Under the pieces are notes generated by a model, which was not told the DNA's origin, made no database searches, and worked only from the letters and a program-made list of their open reading frames with translations. The position numbers were made by a program, and so were the translations under genes. Shown in pieces: positions 36,869 to 48,473 of a DNA stretch of 64,000 bases; the first letter of the stretch is position 1, and each line of letters opens with the position of its first letter. Source of the DNA: Croceivirga sp. (GTDB lineage Bacteria > Bacteroidota > Bacteroidia > Flavobacteriales > Flavobacteriaceae); assembly GCA_028284935.1 (NCBI GenBank), contig JANQQQ010000016.1:22730-86729 (forward strand), given 5' to 3'.

Positions 36869-38554
36869 ATGGCCTCCAAAACAACGGAAACTACACGAGC
36901 TCAGGAATCCACAAACGCCATAGAGCGATTGTATGTCACCATGAGACACTTGTTGAACAGGGGATTCTACAAACCATCTGGGGTTTCGGGTAATGCCCTT
37001 AAAAATGCCCTATTGTTGCTACGTCCAGAAATATATGGCTCCGTAGCCGAAGAGAAAGGGGAGCTCAACGGTTTGATTTATGTTTTGGAACGCCTACCTG
37101 AAGGTATTGAACAATGTCGGTTCATTAATCTTACTTCTGATGAGGGTTTTTCAAAGTCACATTTAAAGCCCATTATTCCGCCCAAACGAAGAAGAAATTG
37201 CTATCGTATTGACGAAGAGCAGATGAATATTGAGATAACTAGAGGCCGATCGGACATTTATGACATTCTTACCCACCTCACCTTTCTATTTATCGAATCC
37301 AACAAAATTTGCGAAAGGGTATTTTTTGAAGAAGATCAATCCACAGTACGTGACTGGGACAAGTTGGTTGCCTTTGTTCAAAGCAAAAAGAAAACGGAGG
37401 AAGCAAGGGAAGTGGCATTGATTCATGTGGCCAATATTTTGGGAAGGACCTTTGATGAGGTAGTGGATATCCATGGCAAACTCAGCACTGATGAAAAAAC
37501 CGATCGTTTTCTTAATGTTGTTTATTGGCTTGGAAAATTGGCCATAGAAGAGCAAACTACCGGCAACAAAAGAACCATAACTTTTAGCCCCTTATTGAGG
37601 GAGCGCCTTGGTCACCATATTCATGGGGAGCGATGGGCGAACACCATAAAGGAAAAACTACTTGAACGGGGCATTATGGACCGCCCATTGCATATCATTA
37701 GTGCCAATATGCACAGTGTAATGAACACCTTGTTCGCACGTAATGCATTAAAGGGTGAATTGCCCAAAACGGGATCACTGGACATCTATAAGGCCCTTAG
37801 CCTTAACAAAAACCAAGTTTTGAGGGATAAGGTGTTGGACATGGCCCAAGAAAATGGAATGGTCTACATAGACGATACGTCTGGGGCAAATATTGATGTT
37901 CAGTTGTTTGATACCGCATCATTTAATGAAGAGGCTTGCTGTTATAACTTTTCCGTTGCAAAGGACGAAGCATACAAACCCGTTATCTTTGTGATGGATT
38001 ATGCTTTTGGTGAACAGGCATTTGAAACCATTGATGAATTTTTAAAGCCATATGTGGTGGATGGGAAAAAGCATTTTCTGGATGTTCAATCCATTTCCGT
38101 CATGGGAAAGGCCGGAATTTTGGATGGTGGCAAAGGAGATTTGATGATTCCTTCTGCGCATATTTTTGAAGGAACAGCAGACAACTATCCGTTTGACAAT
38201 GAACTTTGCGCAGCTGATTTCAAAGGAAATGGATTAGAGGTTTTTGAAGGCACTATGGTAACGGTTTTGGGAACATCTTTACAGAATAAGGATATTTTGC
38301 GGTTCTTTTATGAATCGACCTGGAATGTCATTGGCTTGGAAATGGAGGGTGTACATTACCAGAAGGCCATTCAATCGGCGTCAAAGATTCGTAAAAGCAT
38401 AAGCAAAGATATAAAGGTGAGATATGCGTATTATGCCTCTGACAATCCCCTGGAAACAGGGAGTACTTTAGCCTCCGGAGGTTTGGGGACAACCGGAGTA
38501 AAACCTACTTATTTAATAACAGACAAAATTTTAGAGCAAATTTTTAATTCATAA
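36869..38554 (+). CDS. DUF6909 family protein with nucleoside-phosphorylase-like C-terminus
   Basis: 561 residues from ATG 36869; a TTG at 36851 would add six residues but overlaps the promoter. The N-terminal half is helical (AIERLYVTMRHLLNRGFY, LTHLTFLFIESNKICERVFF). The C-terminal half is alpha/beta with IHIISANMHSV-like strands, VIFVMDYAFGEQAFE, and NVIGLEMEGVHYQ, which resembles the ribose-binding E-M-E-G signature of the nucleoside phosphorylase/MTA nucleosidase superfamily. The family is typical of Bacteroidota and has no known function. It is the last gene before the polysaccharide locus, 4 bp upstream of the Wzz-like gene. Confidence 0.75.
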   Translation: MASKTTETTRAQESTNAIERLYVTMRHLLNRGFYKPSGVSGNALKNALLLLRPEIYGSVAEEKGELNGLIYVLERLPEGIEQCRFINLTSDEGFSKSHLKPIIPPKRRRNCYRIDEEQMNIEITRGRSDIYDILTHLTFLFIESNKICERVFFEEDQSTVRDWDKLVAFVQSKKKTEEAREVALIHVANILGRTFDEVVDIHGKLSTDEKTDRFLNVVYWLGKLAIEEQTTGNKRTITFSPLLRERLGHHIHGERWANTIKEKLLERGIMDRPLHIISANMHSVMNTLFARNALKGELPKTGSLDIYKALSLNKNQVLRDKVLDMAQENGMVYIDDTSGANIDVQLFDTASFNEEACCYNFSVAKDEAYKPVIFVMDYAFGEQAFETIDEFLKPYVVDGKKHFLDVQSISVMGKAGILDGGKGDLMIPSAHIFEGTADNYPFDNELCAADFKGNGLEVFEGTMVTVLGTSLQNKDILRFFYESTWNVIGLEMEGVHYQKAIQSASKIRKSISKDIKVRYAYYASDNPLETGSTLASGGLGTTGVKPTYLITDKILEQIFNS

Positions 38555-38558
38555 AAGT

Positions 38559-39620
38559 ATGGCTGAACAACCGATAAAAAACACCTCAGATGAGATAGAT
38601 TTGGGACAGCTGTTTCAATTGATTGGTAAGGGTTTCCAAAAACTTGTTGATTTTATAGCATCAATTTTTAAGGGGATTTTCCATGTCATTATTTTGTTTT
38701 TACTATTTCTCCAAAAGAATTTTATTGCCCTTTTTATAACTGTCGTTGTAGGTGTCGCAGCCGGTTTTTTGGCCGATATGTACAAAACGCCAGAGTACAT
38801 TTCCAAAATGGTAGTGGAACCTAATTTTAATAGTGTCCAACAATTATACAATAACATCGATTTTTATAATGATTTAGCAAAGGCAGAAGATTCATTAACC
38901 CTATCAAAGGAGTTGGCAATATCCGTTAGTGAAGCCGCTACAATTAAGAAGCTTTTTGTGGACTCCTATTCCGATGAAAATCAAAAAATTAAGCTATTTG
39001 ACGAGTTTATTCAGCAATTGGATACCACAACGATAAAAGCCTTGGATTATGAAAGCTATTTGAAGAATTTTAACTCAATGGATGCAAGGTTTCATCAGAT
39101 TTCTTTGATTGCCACCAATGACGATGTTGCAAAAAAAGTGCAACCGGCCATTGTTCAATCAATTTCAGCAAATGAATACTTCAAATTGCAAAAGCGAATC
39201 AATGACGAAAACTTACTGCTTCAAGAACAGATTTATAACCAGCAACTTTCTGAAATAGATTCATTGCAACAATTGTACAAGAGGGTTCTTGTGAAGGAAG
39301 CCGATAAACCCATGCAAGGTACTAGTATTAATTTAGCAGAGAATGGCGAATCTCAGAACAAGGAGTTGGCTTTGGTCCAAGAACGAGAAGTATTAAAAAA
39401 CCGATTGGTTTCTTTAAATAAAGAAAAAGCGGATAAATCTTCCATTCTTAATGTTATCAGTGATTTCCCAGTGAGGGGGGTGAAGGTAAAAGGGTTTTGG
39501 AAGAGTTATAAATTTGTCTTTCCAGTTATATTGCTAGGACTGACTATTAGCATACTTTCGGTACTTACCCTCAATAAATATCTTAAGGGATATAAGCAAA
39601 ATCAAGAACATAATAAATGA
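38559..39620 (+). CDS. Wzz/chain-length-determinant-like protein
   Basis: 353 residues with two membrane helices (about 45-72 and 317-340) enclosing a long periplasmic region with coiled-coil segments (YKRVLVKEADK, EREVLKNRLVSLNKEKADKS), the standard Wzz/GumC layout. These proteins set chain length during Wzy-dependent polymerisation. No C-terminal tyrosine kinase is fused. The post-helix tail (LNKYLKGYKQNQE) is short. It opens the polysaccharide locus, starts 4 bp after DUF6909 and overlaps the next gene by 4 bases. Confidence 0.82.
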   Translation: MAEQPIKNTSDEIDLGQLFQLIGKGFQKLVDFIASIFKGIFHVIILFLLFLQKNFIALFITVVVGVAAGFLADMYKTPEYISKMVVEPNFNSVQQLYNNIDFYNDLAKAEDSLTLSKELAISVSEAATIKKLFVDSYSDENQKIKLFDEFIQQLDTTTIKALDYESYLKNFNSMDARFHQISLIATNDDVAKKVQPAIVQSISANEYFKLQKRINDENLLLQEQIYNQQLSEIDSLQQLYKRVLVKEADKPMQGTSINLAENGESQNKELALVQEREVLKNRLVSLNKEKADKSSILNVISDFPVRGVKVKGFWKSYKFVFPVILLGLTISILSVLTLNKYLKGYKQNQEHNK

Positions 39621-40194
39621 AAGGAAAACTGTTTTTTGCTCATGAAACTGCCATTATCGATGATGGTTGTTCCATAGGTGATGGCACTAAAATTTGGCAT
39701 TTCTCCCATGTGATGCCAAATTCTGAAATAGGTCAACACTGCAATATTGGCCAAAATGTGGTTATCTCCCCTGATGTGAAATTGGGGGCTAATGTGAAAG
39801 TTCAGAACAATGTATCTATCTATACCGGGGTCATTTGTGAAGATGATGTTTTTCTAGGACCTTCAATGGTGTTTACTAACGTTATCAATCCTCGGAGTGC
39901 GGTCAATAGAAGAAATGAATACATGAAGACGATTGTAAAGAAGGGAGCAACTATTGGTGCCAATGCTACAATTGTCTGTGGTAATGATATCGGTGAATAT
40001 GCACTTATCGGTGCGGGTGCTGTGGTAACAAAAACGGTTTTGCCCTATGCGCTGATTGTCGGGAATCCCGCAAAACAAATAGGGTGGGTCAGTGAATATG
40101 GCCATCGTCTTAATTTTGATCAGAATGGCACTGCGGTTTGTCCAGAGAGCAAAGAACATTACATGCTTAAAAACAATAGGGTTAATAAACAACT

Positions 40195-40198
<4 letters not shown>
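39617..40198 (+). CDS. wbpD: WbpD-like UDP-2-acetamido-3-amino uronate N-acetyltransferase
   Basis: 193 residues of left-handed beta-helix built from hexapeptide repeats (IGDGTKIWHFSHVMPNSEIGQHCNIGQNVVISPDV, broken in the source by loops). Family-specific features are KIWHFSHV, FLGPSMVFTNV, NPRSAVNRRNEY, and GNPAKQIGWVSEYG. It acetylates the 3-amino group of a UDP-GlcNAc-derived uronic acid with acetyl-CoA, giving UDP-GlcNAc(3NAc)A. It overlaps the aminotransferase downstream by 4 bases, matching the order of the pathway genes. Confidence 0.9.
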
Positions 40199-42254
<2,056 letters not shown>

Positions 42255-42256
42255 CT

Positions 42257-43474
42257 ATGAACAAGGTGTACGATTTTATTATTGTAGGTGGGGGTATTGT
42301 AGGAATGGCGACTGCCTATAAATTAGCCCTTGAGCAACCGAATAAAAGCATTCTTGTTTTAGAAAAGGAAAAAAAGATGGCTAGCCATCAAACGGGAAAC
42401 AACTCTGGAGTTATCCACTCGGGAATATATTACCCTCCTGGCTCTTTAAAGGCTAAAAATTGTATCAACGGACGAAAACAATTAATAGACTTTGCAGAAC
42501 AATTTGCAGTTAGCTATGAATTGTGTGGTAAACTGATAGCGGCGTTTGAAGAGCGGGAGTTGCCTGCACTGGAAAAAATATATGTAAACGGGAAAAAAAA
42601 TGGTCTCGAGGATATTCAAATGCTTTCTGGGGAAGAAAGCAAAAAATATGAGCCCTACATTGACTGCGTGAAATCCATTTATGTTCCTTATGCGGGAATT
42701 ATCAACTATAGACAAGTTGTTGAAAAATTTTCCGAAGCTTTGCTAAGAGCTAATAAAGAGAACAAGATTTTAAGGGAAGAAAAGGTTGTTGAAGTAAATG
42801 AAAAGGACAATTCAAAACTAATTGTTACCAAAAAAGGAAGCTATGAAGGTAAGTATGCAATTTTTTGCGCAGGGCTTCAATCGGATGAGATGGCCAAATT
42901 GGACAATATTGATTTAAAAACAAAAATAATCCCGTTTAGGGGAGATTATTATAAAGTAATAAACAAGGGAAGCGAAAAAGTCAAAGGACTTATATACCCT
43001 GTTCCCAATCCGAGCCTACCTTTCTTGGGAGTTCATTTGACAAAAATGTATGATGGGACTATTGAAGCAGGTCCCAATGCTGTTTTTTCCTTTAAGAAAG
43101 AAGGATATGCAAGAACCAGTTTTAGTTTACAGGACACACTACATAGTTTTGGATTTGTAGGTGTTTGGAAACTCTTTAAAAATTATTGGATGATTGGAAT
43201 TTCAGAATATAAAAGAGCTTTTAACAAGAGACTATTTTTAAAGTCCTTACAACGATTGGTTCCTTCCTTGGAGATGGAAGACATCGAAAAAGGAAAGTCA
43301 GGTGTTAGAGCACAGGCTTTGGATGAAAAAGGAAATTTAGTAGATGATTTTCTAATTAAAACTACTAAAAACTCCTTACATGTTATTAATGCCCCTTCCC
43401 CTGCCGCTACCGCATCTCTGGCAATTGCTGATGAAATCATTAAGAAAATAAAAAATACTATTGTAAATCGCTAA
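42257..43474 (+). CDS. lhgO: L-2-hydroxyglutarate oxidase
   Basis: 405 residues, FAD-dependent oxidoreductase of the DAO fold. The FAD motif is at the start (DFIIVGGGIVGMATAYKLA), followed by the LhgO-type stretch HQTGNNSGVIHSGIYY and later KKIIPFRGDYY-like, YPVPNPSLPFLGVHLT and PSPAATASLAIAD. It oxidises L-2-hydroxyglutarate to 2-oxoglutarate, passing electrons to the respiratory chain or oxygen. Elsewhere it is a catabolic or repair gene; here it lies 2 bp after wbpB inside a sugar-nucleotide operon. The likely role is recycling the 2-hydroxyglutarate released by WbpB. Confidence 0.88.
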   Translation: MNKVYDFIIVGGGIVGMATAYKLALEQPNKSILVLEKEKKMASHQTGNNSGVIHSGIYYPPGSLKAKNCINGRKQLIDFAEQFAVSYELCGKLIAAFEERELPALEKIYVNGKKNGLEDIQMLSGEESKKYEPYIDCVKSIYVPYAGIINYRQVVEKFSEALLRANKENKILREEKVVEVNEKDNSKLIVTKKGSYEGKYAIFCAGLQSDEMAKLDNIDLKTKIIPFRGDYYKVINKGSEKVKGLIYPVPNPSLPFLGVHLTKMYDGTIEAGPNAVFSFKKEGYARTSFSLQDTLHSFGFVGVWKLFKNYWMIGISEYKRAFNKRLFLKSLQRLVPSLEMEDIEKGKSGVRAQALDEKGNLVDDFLIKTTKNSLHVINAPSPAATASLAIADEIIKKIKNTIVNR

Positions 43475-43484
43475 ATCAGAAAGA

Positions 43485-44468
43485 ATGAGTAAGTTGAAAG
43501 ATTCCAGGGTTTTGGTCATTGGAGGAGCCGGGTTTATTGGGGGTTTTGTGGTCAAAGAACTACTTAAACACCCAGTAAAAGAAGTTATTATTTATGACAA
43601 TTTCGCCAGAGGAAAACACGAAAATATAGAAGAAAGCTTAAAAGATCCCAGATGTTCGGTATATCCATTCGGAGGTGATGTTCGAGAAATGGACATTTTG
43701 GACAGCGCAATGAAAGATGTCGATTATGTTTTTCATTTGGCGGCGATGTGGTTGTTACATTGTAAAGATTTTCCGCGAACGGCTTTTGATGTAAATGTTG
43801 CTGGAACGTTCAATGTTTTGGAAGCATGTGTGAAAAACAAGATTAAAAAGCTTATTTCCTCATCATCAGCTTCTGTATATGGGGATGCTATAGAGGTCCC
43901 AATGACCGAAGCACATCCATTTAATAATAAGAATTTCTATGGTGCTACAAAAATAGCAGGTGAGGCCATGGCCACGGCGTTCAATGATCGATATGAATTG
44001 GAGGTCATCAGCTTGCGATATATGAATGTATACGGGCCAGGACAAGACCAACATGCTGTGTACAGCGGAGTAGTCCCCATTATGTTGAATAAAATTGAAG
44101 CTGGGGAACAACCCGTAATCAATGGAGATGGTAGCCAAGCATACGATTTTATCTATGTTGAAGATGTTGCTAGGGCAAACGTTGCTGCTTTGGAAACGGA
44201 AACAAAACACGGAAATTATAATGTTGGAACGGAAATCCAAACGACTATCAAAGAATTGTGCGATACTATTTTAGATTTAAAGAGATCTTCTTTGGAGGTA
44301 AAGTATGTTCCTTATTCGGCGGATGATGCACGAGCTTTAGTTCAAAATAGGATAGGATCAAGAGAAAAGGCAGAACAAGAATTGAATTTTAAATACATAT
44401 ATTCTCTAAGGGAAGGATTACAAAAGCTTATCGATTGGAGAAAAGAAGTTGGTATTGACAAAAATTAA
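43485..44468 (+). CDS. NAD-dependent sugar-nucleotide epimerase/dehydratase
   Basis: 327 residues, extended SDR fold. It has the NAD motif VIGGAGFIGGFVV, SSSASVYGD, the catalytic YGATK (Tyr-x3-Lys), and NVYGPGQDQHA. It is close in layout to UDP-glucose/UDP-GlcNAc 4-epimerases, but the segment LAAMWLLHCKDFPRTAFDVN is unusual for those and occurs in epimerases of amino-uronate or pseudaminic-like pathways. The specific substrate cannot be read. It begins the second sugar module (epimerase, aminotransferase, amidotransferase, unknown, formyltransferase). Confidence 0.85.
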   Translation: MSKLKDSRVLVIGGAGFIGGFVVKELLKHPVKEVIIYDNFARGKHENIEESLKDPRCSVYPFGGDVREMDILDSAMKDVDYVFHLAAMWLLHCKDFPRTAFDVNVAGTFNVLEACVKNKIKKLISSSSASVYGDAIEVPMTEAHPFNNKNFYGATKIAGEAMATAFNDRYELEVISLRYMNVYGPGQDQHAVYSGVVPIMLNKIEAGEQPVINGDGSQAYDFIYVEDVARANVAALETETKHGNYNVGTEIQTTIKELCDTILDLKRSSLEVKYVPYSADDARALVQNRIGSREKAEQELNFKYIYSLREGLQKLIDWRKEVGIDKN

Positions 44469-44474
44469 ATCCAA

Positions 44475-45587
44475 ATGAAAATTCCACTTATTAAACCATA
44501 TATCAACAAGGAAATAAAAGATAAGGTTCTTGAGGTGCTTGATAGTGGGTATCTTACAGAGGGACCTGTTACCAGAGAATTTGAAGCTCGTTTAAAAGAT
44601 TTCCTAAAAGTCAAAAATTGTATTGCTGTGACCTCGGCAACCACAGGATTGGAAGTTGCTTTAAGAGCACTGAACATTGGTCCCGGAGATGAAGTAATAG
44701 TGCCTGATTACACTTATCCCGCTTCTGCATCTGTTATAGCAATTGTAGGGGCAAAAGCCGTAATTGTAGATGTTGACAAGGAAAACATGGCAATCAATTT
44801 TGACGAAATTGAAAAGAATATTACAACAAACACAAAGGCAATTATGCCTGTTTCCTTGTTTGGGTTTCCCTTGAATTATGATAAATTAAATGAGATTAAG
44901 AAAAAGCATGGTTTATATATAGTTGAAGACGCGGCCTGTACTATCGGAGCAGAATATAAAGGCGAAAAAATAGGCAACCATGCTGATATTACCGTGTTTT
45001 CCTTGCATCCAAGGAAATTCATTACAACTGGGGAGGGTGGAATAATAACCACAAATAATGATGACTGGGCAAAATGGATGGATTCTTATAAGCATTTTGG
45101 AATGAATATGGATGGTGCTGGTAGAGAAGGGGTACAGTTTAAGATGATAGGTACAAATTATAAACTGTCCAACATCCTTTCTGCTGTCGGATTGGGTCAG
45201 TTAGAACATATAGATGCCCTGTTGGCGAGACGCATAGAGCTGGCAAATAATTACAAAAGAATCATCAGCAGTGTAGAAGGCATTACTTTGCCCCAAATAA
45301 TAGATAAGAAACCAAATTGCCAACATTCATTTCAAACTTATGCGGTTTATGTGGAAGACAGAGACCGTGTAATGCAAGAAATGAGGGCCAAAGGTATTGA
45401 GGTGCAAATAGGCTCCTACTCCTTACATATGCACGATGCTTTTAAAAACAGTCCTTTGGTGGAAATTAAGGGAAATATGGGAAACAGTAAATGGTGTTAT
45501 GACCATGCTCTAGCCTTACCCCTATATAACGATTTAACCTTTGAACAACAGGAACATATCATAAAGGAATTAAAAGCTTGCTTATAG
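44475..45587 (+). CDS. DegT/DnrJ/EryC1/StrS-family aminotransferase
   Basis: 370 residues of PLP-dependent sugar aminotransferase. The PLP Lys lies in FSLHPRKFITTGEGG (about 181), with VPDYTYPASASV and YIVEDAACTIGAEYKG upstream. It probably adds an amino group to a keto-sugar nucleotide, feeding the formyltransferase below. It is distinct from the WbpE-like gene and would serve a second sugar. It starts 6 bp after the epimerase, and its stop abuts the asnB-like ATG with no gap. Confidence 0.87.
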   Translation: MKIPLIKPYINKEIKDKVLEVLDSGYLTEGPVTREFEARLKDFLKVKNCIAVTSATTGLEVALRALNIGPGDEVIVPDYTYPASASVIAIVGAKAVIVDVDKENMAINFDEIEKNITTNTKAIMPVSLFGFPLNYDKLNEIKKKHGLYIVEDAACTIGAEYKGEKIGNHADITVFSLHPRKFITTGEGGIITTNNDDWAKWMDSYKHFGMNMDGAGREGVQFKMIGTNYKLSNILSAVGLGQLEHIDALLARRIELANNYKRIISSVEGITLPQIIDKKPNCQHSFQTYAVYVEDRDRVMQEMRAKGIEVQIGSYSLHMHDAFKNSPLVEIKGNMGNSKWCYDHALALPLYNDLTFEQQEHIIKELKACL

Positions 45588-47477
45588 ATGTGCGGTATTG
45601 TTGGGATATTTAATTTATCAAGGAAGACAGTCCATAGAGAGCTCTTAAAAACAATGGCCGCTCAAATAGCACATCGTGGTCCGGATGGAGAGGGATATTA
45701 CATTAAAGATAATATCGGACTTGCGCATAAACGCTTGGCAATTTTGGATGTATCCGACAAAGGAACCCAACCTATGGGTTCTAAGGACGGTGAATGGGTG
45801 CTGATTTTCAACGGATGCATTTACAACTATTTAGAGCTAAAACAAGAACTTAAGGCCAAGGGGCACACTTTTGTAAGTGGCACTGATACAGAGGTAATAT
45901 GTGAAGGACTGTCAGCTTATGGTCCATCTTTTTTTGAACGCTTAAACGGCATGTTCGCCGTTGCTGCTTGGCATGTACCACAAAACGAACTGTTCTTAAG
46001 TCGAGATCGCTACGGTATAAAACCTCTGTACTATTGGTTCGATGAGGACGTATTATGTTTTTCCAGTGAAATAAAGGCAATAATAAAACATCCAAAATAT
46101 CAAATAGATGTTGACCTTGACGCTCTGAACGAATATTTTACGTTCCAAAATATTTTTTCCTACAATACGCTTTTCAAAGGTGTTACGATGTTACCTCCCG
46201 CCAATACGGTAAAGGTCGATAGTACAAGCACATTCGTGAAACACCATTCTTGGTGGGATTATGACTTTACCCAAACAGAGGAAAACATGTCATTTGAAGA
46301 AGCAAGAAAAGAAACCAAACGATTGTTTGAGCAAGCCGTTACCAGACAAATGATTTCCGATGTGCCCGTAGGGTCGTATTTATCTGGTGGTATGGATTCA
46401 GGCTCTATTACTGCCGTAGCTTCTCAACGCGTCAATAGACTCGCCACGTTCACTTGCGGGTTTGATATGAGTGAGGTAACTGGAAGAGAAGCCAATTTTG
46501 ATGAACGCCGAGATGCAGAATTGATGGCCAATCATTTCAAAACAGAGCATTTTGAACAAGTCATGAATGCGGGCGATTTGCAATGGTCTTTACCACGATT
46601 GGTATATCATTTAGAAGATTTGCGGGTAGGGATGTCTTACCCAAATTATTACATTTCCCGCTTGGCCTCCAAGTTTGTAAAGGTTTGTTTGCAAGGCACT
46701 GGCGGCGATGAACTTTTTGGAGGTTATCCTTGGCGATATTACAAGGTGTTTGATTCAATTGATCAGGAGGAATTCTTTGACCAATACTATTCGTTCTGGC
46801 AACGATTGGTCCCCGATGAGGAAAAACAACATCTGTTTACCAAGGAAATAAGCGAACAAATTGATGTAGATAAACCTCGCAAGGTTTTTGAAAGAGTATT
46901 TACGTTCAACAAGAAATTAAAATACGATACCCCAGAACAACATATCAACAATTCCCTATATTTTGAAATAAAAACATTTTTGCCTGGGTTGTTCTTGGTG
47001 GGCGATAAATTAGCAATGGCCCATGGCCTAGAAGAGCGATTTCCGTTTATGGATAATGATTTAGTGGATTTTGCCATGAAGGTACCGGTAGAACATAAAT
47101 TAGGAAATCTACAAAAGGAAATCCGTAAAATCGACGAAAACAAAGAGAAGAAAAAGAAGCTCTACAGAGAATATGATGATGGGAAAAATGTTTTGCGCAA
47201 AGCAATGACAGATTTTATTCCGGACAAGATCATCAATCGTAAAAAACAAGGTTTTTCTGCCCCTGATGAAAGTTGGTATCGAGGCGAAAATGCTGACTAT
47301 GTCAAAGAATTACTTCTGGGAGATAATACGGTGAGCACAAAATATATTGATAAAGATTATATTCATAAAATAGTGGTTGAACATATTGAACAGCATATTA
47401 ATCATCGATTGCTAATATGGTCATTTATGAATTTTGAATGGTGGTGTAGAATATTTTTGGATGGTAAAGCGGTATGA
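45588..47477 (+). CDS. AsnB-type glutamine-dependent amidotransferase
   Basis: 629 residues. The N-terminal class II glutaminase domain has the nucleophile Cys2 (MCGIVGIFNLS), HRGPDGEGYY, and the synthetase domain has the PPi loop YLSGGMDSGSITA (about 264). AsnB enzymes make asparagine. In polysaccharide loci such homologues (for example WbpS-type) amidate a sugar uronic acid instead. Position between a sugar aminotransferase and a formyltransferase favours amidation of a glycan precursor, though true asparagine synthesis cannot be excluded. It overlaps the next gene by 4 bases. Confidence 0.88.
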   Translation: MCGIVGIFNLSRKTVHRELLKTMAAQIAHRGPDGEGYYIKDNIGLAHKRLAILDVSDKGTQPMGSKDGEWVLIFNGCIYNYLELKQELKAKGHTFVSGTDTEVICEGLSAYGPSFFERLNGMFAVAAWHVPQNELFLSRDRYGIKPLYYWFDEDVLCFSSEIKAIIKHPKYQIDVDLDALNEYFTFQNIFSYNTLFKGVTMLPPANTVKVDSTSTFVKHHSWWDYDFTQTEENMSFEEARKETKRLFEQAVTRQMISDVPVGSYLSGGMDSGSITAVASQRVNRLATFTCGFDMSEVTGREANFDERRDAELMANHFKTEHFEQVMNAGDLQWSLPRLVYHLEDLRVGMSYPNYYISRLASKFVKVCLQGTGGDELFGGYPWRYYKVFDSIDQEEFFDQYYSFWQRLVPDEEKQHLFTKEISEQIDVDKPRKVFERVFTFNKKLKYDTPEQHINNSLYFEIKTFLPGLFLVGDKLAMAHGLEERFPFMDNDLVDFAMKVPVEHKLGNLQKEIRKIDENKEKKKKLYREYDDGKNVLRKAMTDFIPDKIINRKKQGFSAPDESWYRGENADYVKELLLGDNTVSTKYIDKDYIHKIVVEHIEQHINHRLLIWSFMNFEWWCRIFLDGKAV

Positions 47478-48466
47478 GTACATTGAAAGACAAAAGAGTT
47501 CTGCATAGAATAAAAAGGAAGGTAGAGGAACTAAAACTGGATTTAACTGGGTATACTGTTTTAACGGAAGTAGGGTCTGCCCTTTATAATTTTACCCCTG
47601 TAATTGCCGCTTTGGCAAATGCCAAAAAGGTGTATGCGTATACTCGAGACTCAAAATATGGACTGGCCGAAAACATTATTGGAAATTGCTCAAGGGTACT
47701 TAAGGAATTGAAGTTAACGAGTAAGGTCAGTTTCCATTCTAACAAGGTCGATAGATTTCATATTGGTGAAGCTGATATTATCACCAATTCAGGCTTTTTA
47801 AGACCGCTGGGAAAGGAAAAATTAAAATATACCAAAGAAAATGTTGTAATCCCGTTGATGTATGAAAAATGGGAGCTCAGGGAGTCAGACGTTGATATTG
47901 ATTATTGTAAAGAACGTATGATAAAGGTTGCTGGCACTTGGGAAAATCATCCTGATTTAATGGTGTTTGAACATGTTGGCTCATTGGCCTTAAAAATGGC
48001 ATTGAATGCAGGATATGAAATTTATAATAATAAAATTATTGTTTGGTCAGATGATCATTTTGGGGAGTTGGCGGAAAGAGCGTTTTTGAATGTTGGAGCG
48101 AAAGAAACCATACTTACTACTGATGAAAGGATTTTGTACGAGAGTATAGATGACGTTGACTTCATTTTTATATGTGATTATGATGAACAAAAAGAATATG
48201 GGACAAATAGTTTTTTCAATTTTACCAAACTACAAAGTATAAATTCACATTTTGGAATTGTCCATCTTTATGGGAAAATAGACTTTGCCAAGAACAAGGA
48301 TGTATTGGCAAACGTATTTCCCCAGTTTGACGGGCATGCGAGTTTGATGTCCCATACATTGGGTTATGTTGGGATTAACCCCATAATCGATTTACAAATA
48401 GCAGGATTTAAAGTCGCTGAATCGCTGTTGAAAAATAGTGAGTGTGAATTTTCTCAATTAATCTAA
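47474..48466 (+). CDS. Unrecognised two-domain Rossmann-like protein in the glycan locus
   Basis: 330 residues with no signal peptide or membrane segment. The first half holds VLTEVGSALYNFTPVIAALANAKKVYAYTRD split by a nucleotide-binding-type turn, and the second half IIVWSDDHFGELAERAFLNVGAKE, which looks like the beta-alpha-beta start of a dehydrogenase or adenosylhomocysteinase-type NAD domain but with the glycine loop altered (D-D-H-F-G). The end (LGYVGINPIIDLQIAGFKVAESLL) resembles the closing helices of such enzymes. I do not recognise the family. It overlaps the asnB-like gene by 4 bases and lies 7 bp upstream of the formyltransferase, so a role in making the same sugar is likely. Confidence 0.7.
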   Translation: MSTLKDKRVLHRIKRKVEELKLDLTGYTVLTEVGSALYNFTPVIAALANAKKVYAYTRDSKYGLAENIIGNCSRVLKELKLTSKVSFHSNKVDRFHIGEADIITNSGFLRPLGKEKLKYTKENVVIPLMYEKWELRESDVDIDYCKERMIKVAGTWENHPDLMVFEHVGSLALKMALNAGYEIYNNKIIVWSDDHFGELAERAFLNVGAKETILTTDERILYESIDDVDFIFICDYDEQKEYGTNSFFNFTKLQSINSHFGIVHLYGKIDFAKNKDVLANVFPQFDGHASLMSHTLGYVGINPIIDLQIAGFKVAESLLKNSECEFSQLI

Positions 48467-48473
48467 CAAATTT

